Part shown: piece by piece, positions 1 through 7,604 of the stretch | How positions within the stretch are numbered: position 1 is the stretch's first letter | Layout: each line of letters opens with the position of its first letter | IMG/VR virus record: IMGVR_UViG_3300037567_001158 | Location: 1 to 27,226 of that record | Reading direction: 5' to 3' (one strand) | Origin: a virus | Length of the DNA: 27,226 nucleotides | Made by a program: the position numbers and the translations under genes | The notes under the pieces: model-generated | What the model was told of the DNA's origin: nothing | Seen by the model: only the letters and a program-made list of their open reading frames with translations | The model's database searches: none

Positions 1-123
1 GTCAAAGTACTATTTGGTAAAAAAACAGATGTAATTACATATACAATGTATAAGGAAGCACTGGCTATCAAAAAGAAGTTAGAGGACGAGCAGATTCCAG
101 ACTTATTTACAAAAGAGGACTAG
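1..123 (+). CDS. C-terminal end of an unidentified protein (5' truncated)
   Basis: The frame is open from base 1 and ends at TAG 121-123, giving the last 40 residues of a protein that starts outside the window. The visible part is lysine- and glutamate-rich (a KKKLEDE stretch) and looks helical near its end. The next gene starts one base after the stop, so the two are probably co-transcribed. The position just ahead of the portal region would fit a packaging or head gene, but nothing in these 40 residues identifies a family. Confidence 0.6.
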   Translation, partial: VKVLFGKKTDVITYTMYKEALAIKKKLEDEQIPDLFTKED

Positions 124-124
124 T

Positions 125-424
125 ATGGGCTTTTTAAAGGATGGGGCAAACGGTGAGGGACCAGATCATGAAAATGATCCAGAGCAGAGAGAAGAAGACT
201 ACGAAAAGATGTATATGAAAATTGGACGAGATTTTGTTCATCGTGACGATTTTCAACGAATAATAAGAGAAATGCTACTACTAATGGGGCCTATGGGTCA
301 GGTACCAATTGATACGCTGTCAACAAGTGGTGCTCTAGCTAGAGCACTGGAGTACAAGGGATTTCTGGATACAGAAACTGATGGCAGTACAGTATATCCT
401 GACCTAATTGTTCTGGACGACTAG
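125..424 (+). CDS. Small acidic protein of unknown function
   Basis: This is a 99-residue protein with an ATG start preceded by an AGAGGA ribosome binding site five bases upstream. Residues about 10-28 are strongly acidic (repeated D/E with few hydrophobics). The middle (about 33-55) looks like an amphipathic helix ending in a methionine/leucine-rich stretch. The last residues are again acidic. There is no signal peptide, membrane segment or recognised motif. It sits one base after the upstream gene and four bases before the preferred GTG start of the next one, so it belongs to the same transcription unit. A minor virion or head-assembly accessory role is inferred from position only. An 18-bp perfect palindrome lies inside the gene (330-347). 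Confidence 0.6.
   Translation: MGFLKDGANGEGPDHENDPEQREEDYEKMYMKIGRDFVHRDDFQRIIREMLLLMGPMGQVPIDTLSTSGALARALEYKGFLDTETDGSTVYPDLIVLDD
330..347. repeat. 18-bp perfect palindrome inside a coding region
   Basis: GTGCTCTAGCTAGAGCAC is its own reverse complement. As RNA it could fold into a 7-bp stem with an AGCT loop. It encodes part of the 99-aa protein (around GALARA). No U-tract follows, so it is not an intrinsic terminator. It could be a dimeric protein-binding site or one of the many intragenic hairpins in this window. Confidence 0.85.
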
Positions 425-428
425 TACA

Positions 429-2249
429 GTGAAGAAGAGCGACGAATATTATCTCTACCAATGGGCTTCTCTGATTGTTGACGAGGTAGAAAAAGAAGCT
501 ATCTCTAGCGAAACTAGAGAAGGCAGCTGGCTGGCAATGCGTTCACCGCTTGCTACGATGAGTCAGATTCTTCAGTCTCAAGAAAATATACTTAGAGGAA
601 TTGGCCCAACGATGCCGACTCCAGCTGCCCCTCAATTCTTCAACGAGATGGGTCCAGAATTTCCTGAAAGTCCAGGTATCGATTCTCAAAACGAGGGGAC
701 AGAGGACAACAGCCCTGCTTGTGATGATAACTTTGATCTGTTTGACGTTGAAACGCTTATGCAGAACACTACAACTCCTCAAGTTGTTATCGCTCAGGGC
801 GAGCGAGTTGATCCACTAAGAGAACTATTCTCTAAGTTGAACGAGGATTTTGCCAACTGGGACATAGATCCAGAAAAGACAAGAGACTGGTTTGATGAAT
901 GTCTTGGTTGTGAGCTAAGCATCCAGTTCAATTGGCAGCTCAAACCAATGTCTCTATTGGGACCAATTGGCGATCTACTTCAAGATATAGAGAATATCGT
1001 GAATCAGGTTCTTGATGCAATCAATCCCTTTGGAATGCTAGAAGATCTGTGCTTGATGCTTGATGCGTTTAAGTTCTTTTGTCCTCCAGATTTAATAATG
1101 TTTATGATTTCGCTACAGATGCTTCTCAAGAAGTACATCATGTTCACTTTAGATATTAAGTTGGATTGGACATCAATAGTTGGACCGCTTCTAAAGCTAA
1201 TCGTTGATGCGATGACAATGCTTCTTGAGCAAATAATAGCAATCATTGTTCAGCCATTGGTCTGTATTATAAACGCGCTCGAGATGGCCTCTGGGCTATT
1301 CGAGGAGGGTATAAATGTAGCAAAAACCGCTGTAGCTGCTGGGCAAGCTTTAGGAGATACATTCGCTGGCGCTAACCCGGGTGCAGGACAAGCACCTTCC
1401 TCGATACCATTCCTTGCCGGAGAAGCAAACGGTGTAGGTGGTGGTGAAATTGGATGGGATGGAGGTAGTGCATTTGCTATACCAAGCTTTGGTGATGCAA
1501 TCGGTGGACTGCCAGAACTGCCTGGGATCACATCAAATATTGGTGAGGTAGGAGGGCAAGGTGGATTCTCGCTATTTGGCTCTGGCACAGCAGAAGCACA
1601 GCAAAGTGAAGGTGCTCCGAGTGGTGTTGGGGATTATGGCGTAACTGGACCTCTTGGGCAGAAACTTGCAGCTCTTCAACAGGGGCTGAGTGGTGGCGGT
1701 AGCAAGTCAGTTAGTTTCGGAATTCCCGTTGGCGTAGGGTTGAAAGCAAAAGATACTTTAGCCAAAAGAATGAAAGAGCAAAATTGGAAGTATGTAAATC
1801 CTATTGACAAAGCTATAGTTGCAGTTAAAGAAGTTAAGACTTGGATACAAGAGCTTTTTGGTAACATTCTATTTGCTTTAAAAAGTCTAGATGCTTTTAT
1901 GGGTGGATCTCTAGGATTGCAAATTGGTGGACTTGGAGCTATAAATACAATCCTTGATCTTATTTCACTAGTAATGTTAATAATAAAGATGAAATCAAAT
2001 ATGGGAACAGGTGATCTTGCTGATTGGTGTAGGGAGCTTGAAGAGAACCCAGATAGGGTTAAAGAGTGGCTAAAAATTGTTTATCCTAATGCTACTGTCA
2101 GTCTTAACGAAGACCAGCAAGTTACTATTGAACAGGGCTCGGCATCAATGACTATAGCACCTCCGGAAGACCCCTCATGCACTACTGATGCTCAAGAAGA
2201 GACTCTGCGCTTGCAGTGGGCAGAAGACCTGGCTAGGAGTATGGAATGA
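429..2249 (+). CDS. Large hydrophobic virion-associated protein of unknown function, upstream of portal
   Basis: The protein is about 606 residues from the GTG at 429. The frame also opens at a TTG at 408, which would add seven residues and overlap the previous gene by 17 bp. I prefer GTG because it lies just after the upstream stop, although neither start has a strong ribosome binding site. The N-terminal ~190 residues are acidic and soluble-looking. Residues about 213-290 hold long hydrophobic helices rich in Leu/Ile/Met. About 310-437 is a Gly/Ala/Ser-rich low-complexity region, and about 493-522 is another long hydrophobic stretch. Its stop overlaps the portal start (ATGA), implying translational coupling. 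A membrane-interacting or head-internal virion protein is possible, but I do not recognise the family. Confidence 0.6.
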   Translation: MKKSDEYYLYQWASLIVDEVEKEAISSETREGSWLAMRSPLATMSQILQSQENILRGIGPTMPTPAAPQFFNEMGPEFPESPGIDSQNEGTEDNSPACDDNFDLFDVETLMQNTTTPQVVIAQGERVDPLRELFSKLNEDFANWDIDPEKTRDWFDECLGCELSIQFNWQLKPMSLLGPIGDLLQDIENIVNQVLDAINPFGMLEDLCLMLDAFKFFCPPDLIMFMISLQMLLKKYIMFTLDIKLDWTSIVGPLLKLIVDAMTMLLEQIIAIIVQPLVCIINALEMASGLFEEGINVAKTAVAAGQALGDTFAGANPGAGQAPSSIPFLAGEANGVGGGEIGWDGGSAFAIPSFGDAIGGLPELPGITSNIGEVGGQGGFSLFGSGTAEAQQSEGAPSGVGDYGVTGPLGQKLAALQQGLSGGGSKSVSFGIPVGVGLKAKDTLAKRMKEQNWKYVNPIDKAIVAVKEVKTWIQELFGNILFALKSLDAFMGGSLGLQIGGLGAINTILDLISLVMLIIKMKSNMGTGDLADWCRELEENPDRVKEWLKIVYPNATVSLNEDQQVTIEQGSASMTIAPPEDPSCTTDAQEETLRLQWAEDLARSME

Positions 2250-4105
2250 AACCAGAACTTTTTGAGCTAGCATTATCCGTTTTTGACGCAAAGAGTAACC
2301 CGCCTAAGCGTAAAAAGACGTCTATTCCTGGTACAGGCTTGAAGAAGGTAACAAGTAGAACGCTATCTTACACTCATCGTCATCGCGGACAGTGGTTCCG
2401 ACCAGAGTACGATTTAGAAGAGATACAGATAGCCCAAGATACAGATAGCTATCTATTCAAAGCTCTTCAAAAGAAGACAAATAGATTCATGATCGCTGGC
2501 TGGGAGGTTGTTGGAGACAACCTTGAGACCCTCGATTATGTTAAAGGTAGGCTGCGAGAAATTGAGTTGGCAACCAACACTCCATTCAATGTTTTAGTAA
2601 CTCAAACTGCTCACGACTTGGTGCGGTATTCCAACTGTATGTGGGCCAAAGTTCGAGACAATAAAGCGTCTAGCGGTAAGATTCGTACAAGTGCAACTGG
2701 CAAGGAACTGGATCCTGTTGCAGGATACTTTATTCTTCCTTTTGAGACTTTGCGATTTAAGACAAAGTCCAATGGGGACATAAAGAAATTAATGCAGAGA
2801 ACCCCGTATGGAGAAACTAAAGAGTTTCCGCCTGACGATATCGTTCACTTCTATACAAACAAAAAACCTGGATTTGCCATCGGCACTCCAGAGGTATCTC
2901 CCGTACTAGATGATATCGCTCTATTGAGAAGGATAGAAGAAAACGTAGAAGAACTTATTGAGTCTAACTTGTATCCGTTATTTCACTATCAGGTTGGAAG
3001 CGATGCCTTCCCAGAAAGGTATGGTCCCGACGGTATCAAGGAAACAGATGTAGTAAAAACTACACTTGAGTACATGCCTGCTGGAGGGATATATATATCA
3101 GATCATAGACACAGCATATCTGCGATAGGCTCTGAAGGGCGTGCTCTTCGAATTGATACTTATCTCGAACACTTTAAAAAGAGAGTGTTTGCTGGCCTTG
3201 GTGTTTCTGGCGTGGATATGGGTGAGGGTGATACATCTAATCGCTCAACTGCTAACGCGCTCTCCAAGAGCGCACTTCAAGATGTTGAAGCTTTGCAGCA
3301 GATTGTAAAAGAATTTATCGAATTCTATATCTTTAATGAGTTGCTACTAGAAGGCGGCTATGTTAACGAGCTTTCTAACAGGCAGGATCGTGTGTATATT
3401 AAATTTGGTATTGTTGATAAAGAAGAAAGATCTAGACTAGAGAATCAAACTATTCAGTTGTGGCTTAACAATCTCCTTACCGAACATGAGGCTCGGAAAG
3501 ATCTCGGACTTCCTCCTGTATCAGACGAAGCTAGAGAAGATACAAACTTCAAGTTGTACCAAGAGCCCCTGGCTTTGTTGAAATTCCTTGGGTTCGCTGC
3601 TGCTGATGATGCTTTATCTGAGTCAGTCTCCTCGTCGATTACTTCTGAAGGAGTAAAAAGAGGTGAGGCACAGGCTGAAAGAACGGCGGCAGTAGGTCGC
3701 CCAGCAAACCCTTCCTCCGTTGGAGCACAACGAGCAAATGAGGCAAAAGTGAGACCAGAAAATCAGAATGGAAAGCGTACAGCTCAAAAGTATTCAAGAG
3801 ATGCATACAAGGAATGGCTTGGTGAGCTTGAGCAAGGAATCTCTGAAATAGCGCTAGCTTATGCAGAAGCGCATGATGTTGACAACCCTGTTAATTCAAA
3901 CTATCTTCGAATTCTCATAGAGAATTACGAGCATGACTTTGATAGAATTTCAATGCAACTTGATAAGCGACTTACAGAATTTAAGTCACTTGGTGTAAAA
4001 TCAGAAACCATACTTGATAGTTTTAAATGGAGATTCAGAGATTTAACTCTAAAGTATGTTACTATTGCGCAAAGATCCCAACCTGATTTGACTATTGATG
4101 ACTAA
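2246..4105 (+). CDS. Portal protein
   Basis: The portal is the dodecameric ring at one capsid vertex; it nucleates procapsid assembly, gates DNA packaging and anchors the neck. This 619-residue product shows a typical portal core. It has a DDIVHFYTNKKPGFAIGTPEVSPVLDDIALLRR-type region near residues 200-230 (quoted in part) and, at about 318-337, GVSGVDMGEGDTSNRSTANA, the conserved 'G(V/I)S...mG.g...NRSTA' portal signature, followed by a long stem helix. A polar linker (about 467-510) with a GRPANPSS motif leads to a helical C-terminal extension of about 100 residues, making it longer than many portals. The start has AGGAG six bases upstream and overlaps the previous stop. The protease-scaffold and capsid genes downstream support the call. 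Confidence 0.88.
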   Translation: MKPELFELALSVFDAKSNPPKRKKTSIPGTGLKKVTSRTLSYTHRHRGQWFRPEYDLEEIQIAQDTDSYLFKALQKKTNRFMIAGWEVVGDNLETLDYVKGRLREIELATNTPFNVLVTQTAHDLVRYSNCMWAKVRDNKASSGKIRTSATGKELDPVAGYFILPFETLRFKTKSNGDIKKLMQRTPYGETKEFPPDDIVHFYTNKKPGFAIGTPEVSPVLDDIALLRRIEENVEELIESNLYPLFHYQVGSDAFPERYGPDGIKETDVVKTTLEYMPAGGIYISDHRHSISAIGSEGRALRIDTYLEHFKKRVFAGLGVSGVDMGEGDTSNRSTANALSKSALQDVEALQQIVKEFIEFYIFNELLLEGGYVNELSNRQDRVYIKFGIVDKEERSRLENQTIQLWLNNLLTEHEARKDLGLPPVSDEAREDTNFKLYQEPLALLKFLGFAAADDALSESVSSSITSEGVKRGEAQAERTAAVGRPANPSSVGAQRANEAKVRPENQNGKRTAQKYSRDAYKEWLGELEQGISEIALAYAEAHDVDNPVNSNYLRILIENYEHDFDRISMQLDKRLTEFKSLGVKSETILDSFKWRFRDLTLKYVTIAQRSQPDLTIDD

Positions 4106-4114
4106 ATCTATAAT
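4088..4114 (+). promoter_or_regulatory. Candidate sigma70-type promoter before the capsid genes
   Basis: TTGACT (4088-4093, five of six matches to TTGACA) is followed after a 15-base spacer by a perfect TATAAT (4109-4114). The -35 box lies in the last codons of the portal gene and the -10 box just after its stop. The spacer is shorter than the usual 16-18 bases. It precedes the only sizeable gap between the portal and the tail block, a sensible place to boost transcription of scaffold and capsid genes. A phage-encoded polymerase could use quite different signals. Confidence 0.45.
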
Positions 4115-4151
4115 ATTTCCACTCACACAGACTAGCGTTTTTTAGAATTAC

Positions 4152-4180
4152 TTGTAATACTAGAGTCTTGAAAGTATTAA
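4152..4180 (+). promoter_or_regulatory. Second, weaker candidate promoter in the portal-protease gap
   Basis: TTGTAA (4152-4157) and TATTAA (4175-4180) are separated by exactly 17 bases, each matching four of six consensus positions. The -35 box overlaps a short inverted repeat, ATTAC-TT-GTAAT. The rest of the 120-bp gap (4106-4225) shows no small gene; a T-rich run near 4139 has no stem before it, so I do not call a terminator there. Confidence 0.25.
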
Positions 4181-4225
4181 TAGATTTATAGGATGCAACC
4201 AGCACAGTGATAACTTGGAGATCGG

Positions 4226-6163
4226 ATGTCTGGAGAGTTTAAGTTAATCGACTTCATCAGAATCAACCCTGATGAAAAGATGTGCTCCCTGTCCCTAAAG
4301 GACAAGGTGAGCCTGATCGATGCTGCACTTGACACGAGACGTGAAAATCGAGGCCTTGTGATTACTTATGACTTAAGCCACTCTGGACGAAGAATAAATA
4401 ATAGAATTTATTCAGTCAAGGGTCAGCAATCCGGCGTTAGCACAATACTGTCACCATATGCAAAACCAATTCTTCAACATCACGAAAGCGACCAAGATCC
4501 AATCGGTCGCTTTGTTGGTGCTGAGTGGCAAGATATGTCCTCCGAGGCTATGGGATACTTTACAGATATCTCTTCCTACATGGAGTTGCAAGGCGCCTAT
4601 GATTCAGATGATCCCAAACAGATCTTTAAGAAGATGAAAAAGTTTGGCCTTCTTACTAATAAAGAGTGGCCTGGAATGGGAAGATTAAGAGTACAAGCTC
4701 GAATTACAGACCAGAAAGCTATTGAAAAGTTTCTTGACGGCAGGTACATTACCTTTTCAGCTGGCAGCACTACAGACAGACATGTCTGTAGTATTTGTTA
4801 TTCTGATTGGGCAGATGGTGACCTTTGCGAACACAGGCATGGCCGCATTTATGATGGCGATCCCTGTGTTTTTGTTACTGGAACCTTCAAAGTACTTGAA
4901 GGTTCTGTTGTTAATATGCCTGCTGATGACCTTTCTCAAGTCCTTGCAATGGAAATTCATGATAGCAAACAGCTTTCCAAGGATTGTCAGGACAATTGTC
5001 GCGTAGATATGGAAACAGTCTACCTCACTGACTCTACTTATACGATGGAGCACCAAATGACAGAACAGACCACAGAAGTAACTGAAGACACGGTTGCAGA
5101 AGAGGTTTCTGCTGTAGAAGAAGTAGAAGAAGTTGCTGCTGACAATATTAGCTACTCTGAAGTAGCTGAAGCAGCGCCTTCCAATACGGATATTGAAGAA
5201 GATGCAGAAGCATCTGAAGCAACAGATTCAGCCGAACCCGCAGCAGAGGAGCCCGAAAGCTTCCCTGAGCCTGATATTCAGACAATCATTCAGGACCTAT
5301 CTGCTAAGATAGATATCTTGGTTAACCTTACTGAGCAAAAGCTCAGTGCAGAACCGCAGGCTAGCGAAACTGATACTTCGGAAGAGACTGAGGAGGAAAT
5401 TTCCTTTGATGCAAAGCTCACAAGCGAGCAGCGCAACAAGTTAAAGGAAAGTACTTTCTGTGGTCCTGATAGAAGCTATCCTGTTCCAGACAAAGCACAC
5501 GCTGTTAATGCTCTAGCAAGAGCCAAGCAGCATGCGTCCTCAGAGCTTTACAGTAAAATTAAAGCTTGTGTATGTAGAAAGGCAAATCAAAGCAGCTGGA
5601 GCCTTCCTGCATGCGATGGGGATGATGCCAACCTAATTGAGGCCGAGACAGAGTGGACTGACGAACTTCGTCAGGAAGCTCTAGAAAAGGAATCTCTAAT
5701 TATGGGTTGGGAAGTGATAGATGAGATTAGTGACAATGTAGATGCAGATTACGACTCTCTTCAACAGGATCATGCTCGCGTTCTTAAGCGGGTTGAGACT
5801 CTTGAAGGACAGCTTGATAATGTGTTGACATCGCTAGCGACAAGCAATGAAAAAGATTTTTCTGAGGTAAAAGATACAGATAAGCTTGAAGTTATGTATG
5901 ATTGGTTTGATAAGATTACGCTAACTAGCGAGGAATCAACTACTAATGTAATCCTACAAGTTGAAAATCCTTCTGTAGCTTCTTCTGGTAATGGAGATAG
6001 TCTATCTAATATGGCTAAGAAAGAACTCGGAGACTTTGAGAAAACTATTGTGGAAAAATTCCAGCAAATTCTAGAAACTGATGGGGAAGGTGCTGCTGAA
6101 AGATACGTTGCAACTAAGCAGCGATATCTCCCTCGCGGATTCCATCCTACAAACTATATTTAA
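4226..6163 (+). CDS. Prohead protease fused to an acidic scaffold
   Basis: This 645-residue protein probably shapes the procapsid and then digests internal parts during maturation. Residues 1-245 resemble the caudovirus prohead serine protease family (S78/U35). PILQHHESDQDPIGRF at 81-96 matches the conserved histidine motif 'H....PiG' (H85 or H86), and a serine motif YITFSAGS lies at 174-181. A Cys/His cluster follows at once (C188, C191, C201, H203, H205), consistent with a small zinc knuckle. From about 278 the chain becomes a very acidic, Ala/Glu-rich scaffold-like region. About 398-460 carries the 'RN.L..S.f.gP.r.yPvpD..HA..AL' motif known from the C-terminal parts of many phage head proteins (DUF6582-like, from memory). 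About 509-540 looks coiled-coil. GGAG lies five bases before the ATG. Confidence 0.82.
   Translation: MSGEFKLIDFIRINPDEKMCSLSLKDKVSLIDAALDTRRENRGLVITYDLSHSGRRINNRIYSVKGQQSGVSTILSPYAKPILQHHESDQDPIGRFVGAEWQDMSSEAMGYFTDISSYMELQGAYDSDDPKQIFKKMKKFGLLTNKEWPGMGRLRVQARITDQKAIEKFLDGRYITFSAGSTTDRHVCSICYSDWADGDLCEHRHGRIYDGDPCVFVTGTFKVLEGSVVNMPADDLSQVLAMEIHDSKQLSKDCQDNCRVDMETVYLTDSTYTMEHQMTEQTTEVTEDTVAEEVSAVEEVEEVAADNISYSEVAEAAPSNTDIEEDAEASEATDSAEPAAEEPESFPEPDIQTIIQDLSAKIDILVNLTEQKLSAEPQASETDTSEETEEEISFDAKLTSEQRNKLKESTFCGPDRSYPVPDKAHAVNALARAKQHASSELYSKIKACVCRKANQSSWSLPACDGDDANLIEAETEWTDELRQEALEKESLIMGWEVIDEISDNVDADYDSLQQDHARVLKRVETLEGQLDNVLTSLATSNEKDFSEVKDTDKLEVMYDWFDKITLTSEESTTNVILQVENPSVASSGNGDSLSNMAKKELGDFEKTIVEKFQQILETDGEGAAERYVATKQRYLPRGFHPTNYI
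4769..4792. repeat. Perfect 10-bp inverted repeat, 4-base loop, within the protease gene
   Basis: ACTACAGACA (4769-4778), loop GACA, then TGTCTGTAGT (4783-4792). The centre also contains a 14-bp palindrome, ACAGACATGTCTGT (4776-4789), so a DNA dyad and an RNA hairpin are both possible. It lies exactly over the codons leading into the Cys/His cluster. No U-tract follows. Confidence 0.85.
4881..4905. repeat. Perfect 10-bp inverted repeat, 5-base loop, within the protease gene
   Basis: GAACCTTCAA (4881-4890), loop AGTAC, then TTGAAGGTTC (4896-4905); two G-T pairs could extend the RNA stem. It lies 88 bases after the end of the previous hairpin, in the same gene and about 150 bases upstream of the candidate internal start at 5057. 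No U-tract follows. Confidence 0.85.
5057..6163 (+). CDS. Possible separately translated scaffold (internal start in the protease gene)
   Basis: An in-frame ATG at 5057 (Met278 of the full protein) has GGAG at 5047-5050, six bases upstream, an excellent ribosome binding site for an internal codon. The start falls at the junction between the protease domain and the acidic scaffold region, and would yield a 368-residue scaffold lacking the protease. Phage lambda C/Nu3 uses the same nested arrangement. The position and spacing are visible; that it is used in vivo is inference. A weaker in-frame ATG lies at 5045. Confidence 0.45.
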   Translation: MTEQTTEVTEDTVAEEVSAVEEVEEVAADNISYSEVAEAAPSNTDIEEDAEASEATDSAEPAAEEPESFPEPDIQTIIQDLSAKIDILVNLTEQKLSAEPQASETDTSEETEEEISFDAKLTSEQRNKLKESTFCGPDRSYPVPDKAHAVNALARAKQHASSELYSKIKACVCRKANQSSWSLPACDGDDANLIEAETEWTDELRQEALEKESLIMGWEVIDEISDNVDADYDSLQQDHARVLKRVETLEGQLDNVLTSLATSNEKDFSEVKDTDKLEVMYDWFDKITLTSEESTTNVILQVENPSVASSGNGDSLSNMAKKELGDFEKTIVEKFQQILETDGEGAAERYVATKQRYLPRGFHPTNYI

Positions 6164-6178
6164 TCAGGAGATTAACAA

Positions 6179-7594
6179 ATGCCCATAAAGCGCTTTAGTG
6201 GGACCTTCAAGTCCCGGACTGATGTTCTAGATAACATCACTCCAAATAATAAAGTCCAAGCTAATGTCTCCGTCCCAGCGGGGGAATGGAAGCCCGCAGC
6301 ATGGTTACCCATCGAGTGGACGGATCAGGCTAGTGACGATTCTTACGTAATTTCTAGTGGAAAGGTCGTATCATTCGATCGTGAAGGTAGAGTAGTTCCC
6401 AGTGGTTGGAGGCTTGCCTTTGGTGGTACCGACCCTGCGACTAATGCTCAGGTAGCAGGAGCGGGTGCAGGAACTGCCTGCCTTGTATACACTGCCCTTG
6501 ATGTCACCTCAGGAGTGATTGACCTCACAACTGGGGTAGCGGTTGCAAATGCTGTTACCTACAACCAGGGGCAGGTTACTACTGCGCTCCTAGATAGGGG
6601 CCTTGTAGCCGAGGCTGACATGGGGTTTGCACCTGCAGCCATTTTCGCTACAGGTACTGTAGGTCACCTACAGGATGTTGCAGATGCTTTTATCTCTAAT
6701 CCTGTTGGCGTTTCAGCCTACGACGTTTTCGTCTGGGCTGGAGAAACCGCTGGTGGCCTTAACTTTGTTAACTACCAGAAGCAGCATCTCGTTCAGTTCC
6801 TAACTGATATTCAGATGAAGGTTCCTCAGGTTGCCCACGTACCCGCTGTATCAACGATTTCTCTTGATGTCGCAGGGCCTTGGACCCCTGGCACCGCAGC
6901 TCCTAACGGACAGGGTACTACGTTCCCTGATGCAGATGTTGTTGCTGGTGGTGCAGAACTCTTTGTGAACCAGGCTCAGCTGAACGGTTTGCAGAGGTAC
7001 TCTGCAGACGTTCCTGCAGCGCCAGTTGCGGGTCAGGGTGTTGTTGCTTATGCGCTCACTAGAACGCCTCTAGCCGCTGATACGACTCGTACACCGGTTA
7101 CCTCCTCTGCTAACTTGCTTATTCGTAAGCGAGGTTCTGTTGCGGCGGTTATTGCAGGTGTCGTAGGCGACTGGTTCCTTGACGCAGATGTTGGCTTGCT
7201 CGTTGTGTTCTCAGCTGATGGTACAACGAATGCTGCTGGTGGTGGCGAAACCGTATCCTACAGTTTCTACGACGCCGTAAACCAGGCTCTTGCACATCGC
7301 CACATTCACCTGTCTGGGATTGCTCAGGCTGGTCAGTTCTTGACCTTCGATCAGCGATCTAACTTCGTTCCTGCAGGCTCTGCAGTTGCTGCAGATCTTG
7401 TTGGTCGAACACTTGCCCTACAAAATGAACCCGCTGGTCTTCTCGATAGAGTGCGGACCGCCTGGAATAGTACAGGTATGGCAGCTGATGCTCAAATGCC
7501 TGGTAGCGCAACCCTTGGGTTTAGCGACCTGCTAACACTTAGCGGTGAAACCGTGTCTAATCAAATCGTTGTAATCAACGTTAAGATTCAGTAA
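6179..7594 (+). CDS. Virion structural protein, probable capsid accessory/decoration protein
   Basis: This 471-residue product comes from a gene directly before the major capsid gene, with AGGAG eight bases before its ATG. Base use shifts here to the more GC-rich, smoother codon use shared with the capsid gene, suggesting high expression. The sequence is Ala/Gly/Val/Thr-rich, beta-prone and poor in Cys. Residues about 35-80 carry PAGEWKPAAWLPIEWT and a VISSGKVVSFDREGRVVPSG stretch that looks like a small beta-barrel surface domain. A charged RKRGSVAAVIAGVVGDWF segment lies near 320. I infer a head decoration, head fibre or shell-stabilising protein from position and composition; the exact family is not recognised. 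A scaffold role seems less likely because the preceding gene already supplies one. Confidence 0.6.
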   Translation: MPIKRFSGTFKSRTDVLDNITPNNKVQANVSVPAGEWKPAAWLPIEWTDQASDDSYVISSGKVVSFDREGRVVPSGWRLAFGGTDPATNAQVAGAGAGTACLVYTALDVTSGVIDLTTGVAVANAVTYNQGQVTTALLDRGLVAEADMGFAPAAIFATGTVGHLQDVADAFISNPVGVSAYDVFVWAGETAGGLNFVNYQKQHLVQFLTDIQMKVPQVAHVPAVSTISLDVAGPWTPGTAAPNGQGTTFPDADVVAGGAELFVNQAQLNGLQRYSADVPAAPVAGQGVVAYALTRTPLAADTTRTPVTSSANLLIRKRGSVAAVIAGVVGDWFLDADVGLLVVFSADGTTNAAGGGETVSYSFYDAVNQALAHRHIHLSGIAQAGQFLTFDQRSNFVPAGSAVAADLVGRTLALQNEPAGLLDRVRTAWNSTGMAADAQMPGSATLGFSDLLTLSGETVSNQIVVINVKIQ

Positions 7595-7604
7595 GGAGTT
7601 AAAG

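Noticed and set aside
2421-2449. 13-bp direct repeat AGATACAGATAGC (2421-2433 and 2437-2449) in the portal gene
   Set aside because: There are only two copies with a period of 16, out of frame with codons, and no spread elsewhere. Probably chance or an old local duplication.
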